From Actinomycetota bacterium (GTDB lineage: Bacteria; Actinomycetota; Geothermincolia; Fen-727; Anoxymicrobiaceae), in assembly GCA_016649525.1 (NCBI GenBank), contig JAENXM010000113.1, positions 1-5,948 on the forward strand: 5,948 bases of DNA, given 5' to 3'. Position numbers and translations under genes: made by a program. Within the stretch, counting starts at the first letter, position 1; every line of letters starts with the position of its first letter. The notes under the pieces were generated by a model that ran no database searches, had not been told where the DNA came from, and saw only the letters and a list, made by a program, of their open reading frames with translations. This document shows positions 5,624 through 5,948 of this stretch, piece after piece.

Positions 5624-5948
5624 ACGAAATCGGTCAGGACAAGCTCGGTGAGAGGATTCTGGAGATCCAGGAGCTCGATACAAGGATATTTAAACTCAAA
5701 GGGGACATAGAGGGCCTCGAGGACAAGCACCGCATCGGCGAGATCCTCGAAAAGCTCCAGGAGAGCAGGGACAGGCTGGCGGCGGAACAAAAGTCACTTG
5801 TCGATCCGGAGCAGCGGCAGCACAAGCTCGACGGCGAGCTCGAACTGCTCTCGGAGAAGATCGGCAAAGAGGAGGGAAAACTCTTCAGCGGCACCATCAT
5901 GAATCCAAAGGAGCTTTCCAGCATCCAGGCGGAGATCCTGTCACTCCG
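5620..5948 (+). CDS. CdsZ/zf-RING_7 coiled-coil zinc-ribbon protein, N-terminal part only
   Basis: TTG at 5620 overlaps the NIF3 stop (TTGA) and has AGGAGG at 5604-5609, ten bases upstream, so the two genes are probably translationally coupled. The 109 visible residues are strongly charged and Leu/Glu/Lys-rich. They form an antiparallel coiled coil with heptad-like spacing (ILEIQELDTRIFKLKGDIEG, then EILEKLQESRDRLAAEQK). The motif KLFSGTIMNPKELSSIQAEI (87-106) is the conserved turn region of the family that ends in a four-cysteine zinc ribbon (PF02591). That ribbon, about 70-110 residues further on, would be outside the window, so it is predicted and not seen. Adjacency to NIF3 is a frequently conserved arrangement and supports the call. 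Proposed roles include nucleic-acid binding or tethering; none can be tested here. Confidence 0.85.
   Translation, partial: MNEIGQDKLGERILEIQELDTRIFKLKGDIEGLEDKHRIGEILEKLQESRDRLAAEQKSLVDPEQRQHKLDGELELLSEKIGKEEGKLFSGTIMNPKELSSIQAEILSL

Noticed and set aside
5147..5683. 178-residue minus-strand open frame opposite NIF3 and CdsZ
   Set aside because: It lies opposite conserved NIF3 motifs and spans a gene boundary; it has no domain signal and no promoter or ribosome binding site I could support.

Overview
The window is a GC-rich bacterial segment, apparently chromosomal. It carries five recognisable protein genes on the plus strand, the start of a sixth, and one small damaged or mis-sequenced zinc-ribbon gene on the minus strand. 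Non-ATG starts (GTG, TTG) are frequent, as are AGG and ATA codons. A DUF3795 protein is present, and a NIF3-family gene lies directly before a CdsZ-type zinc-ribbon gene. Together these suggest an anaerobic, high-GC bacterium such as a deep-branching actinobacterium or a similar environmental lineage. There is no rRNA or other phylogenetic marker, so this is only a guess. I see no tRNA, CRISPR array, transposase or phage gene.

Region 1 (1-1920) is a family 3 glycoside hydrolase, cut at its N-terminus by the window edge and closed by a hairpin terminator. Region 2 (1885-2333) looks empty on the plus strand. On the minus strand it holds a convergent small Cys-rich protein gene (1913-2187) with a strong ribosome binding site. 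Its two halves lie in different frames, and the second half has no start codon of its own. Upstream of it is an AT-rich stretch shared with the next gene.

Region 3 (2334-3784) is a likely two-gene operon: an ADP-ribosylglycohydrolase-family enzyme with intact metal-binding motifs, then a 15-cysteine DUF3795 protein with a C-terminal zinc ribbon. Region 4 (3785-3942) contains a near-perfect 21-bp inverted repeat flanked by A and T runs. It is either a small REP/MITE-like element or a long terminator.

Region 5 (3943-5948) is a tight plus-strand cluster: a small COG2426-type membrane protein, a long-form NIF3 dinuclear-metal protein, and the start of a coiled-coil CdsZ/zf-RING_7 protein that begins inside the NIF3 stop codon. 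The last two are a commonly seen conserved pair of uncertain cellular role.

The most notable pattern is three places where a well-placed ribosome binding site leads into a frame one base out of step with the coding sequence that follows (minus strand near 2035-2089, plus strand near 2317-2334 and 4479-4517). Each conflict would be resolved by one extra base, and two of them lie at G/C runs of six and seven. This may reflect missing bases in the assembly, real mutation, or short leader ORFs. I did not find convincing evidence for a new multi-gene system.
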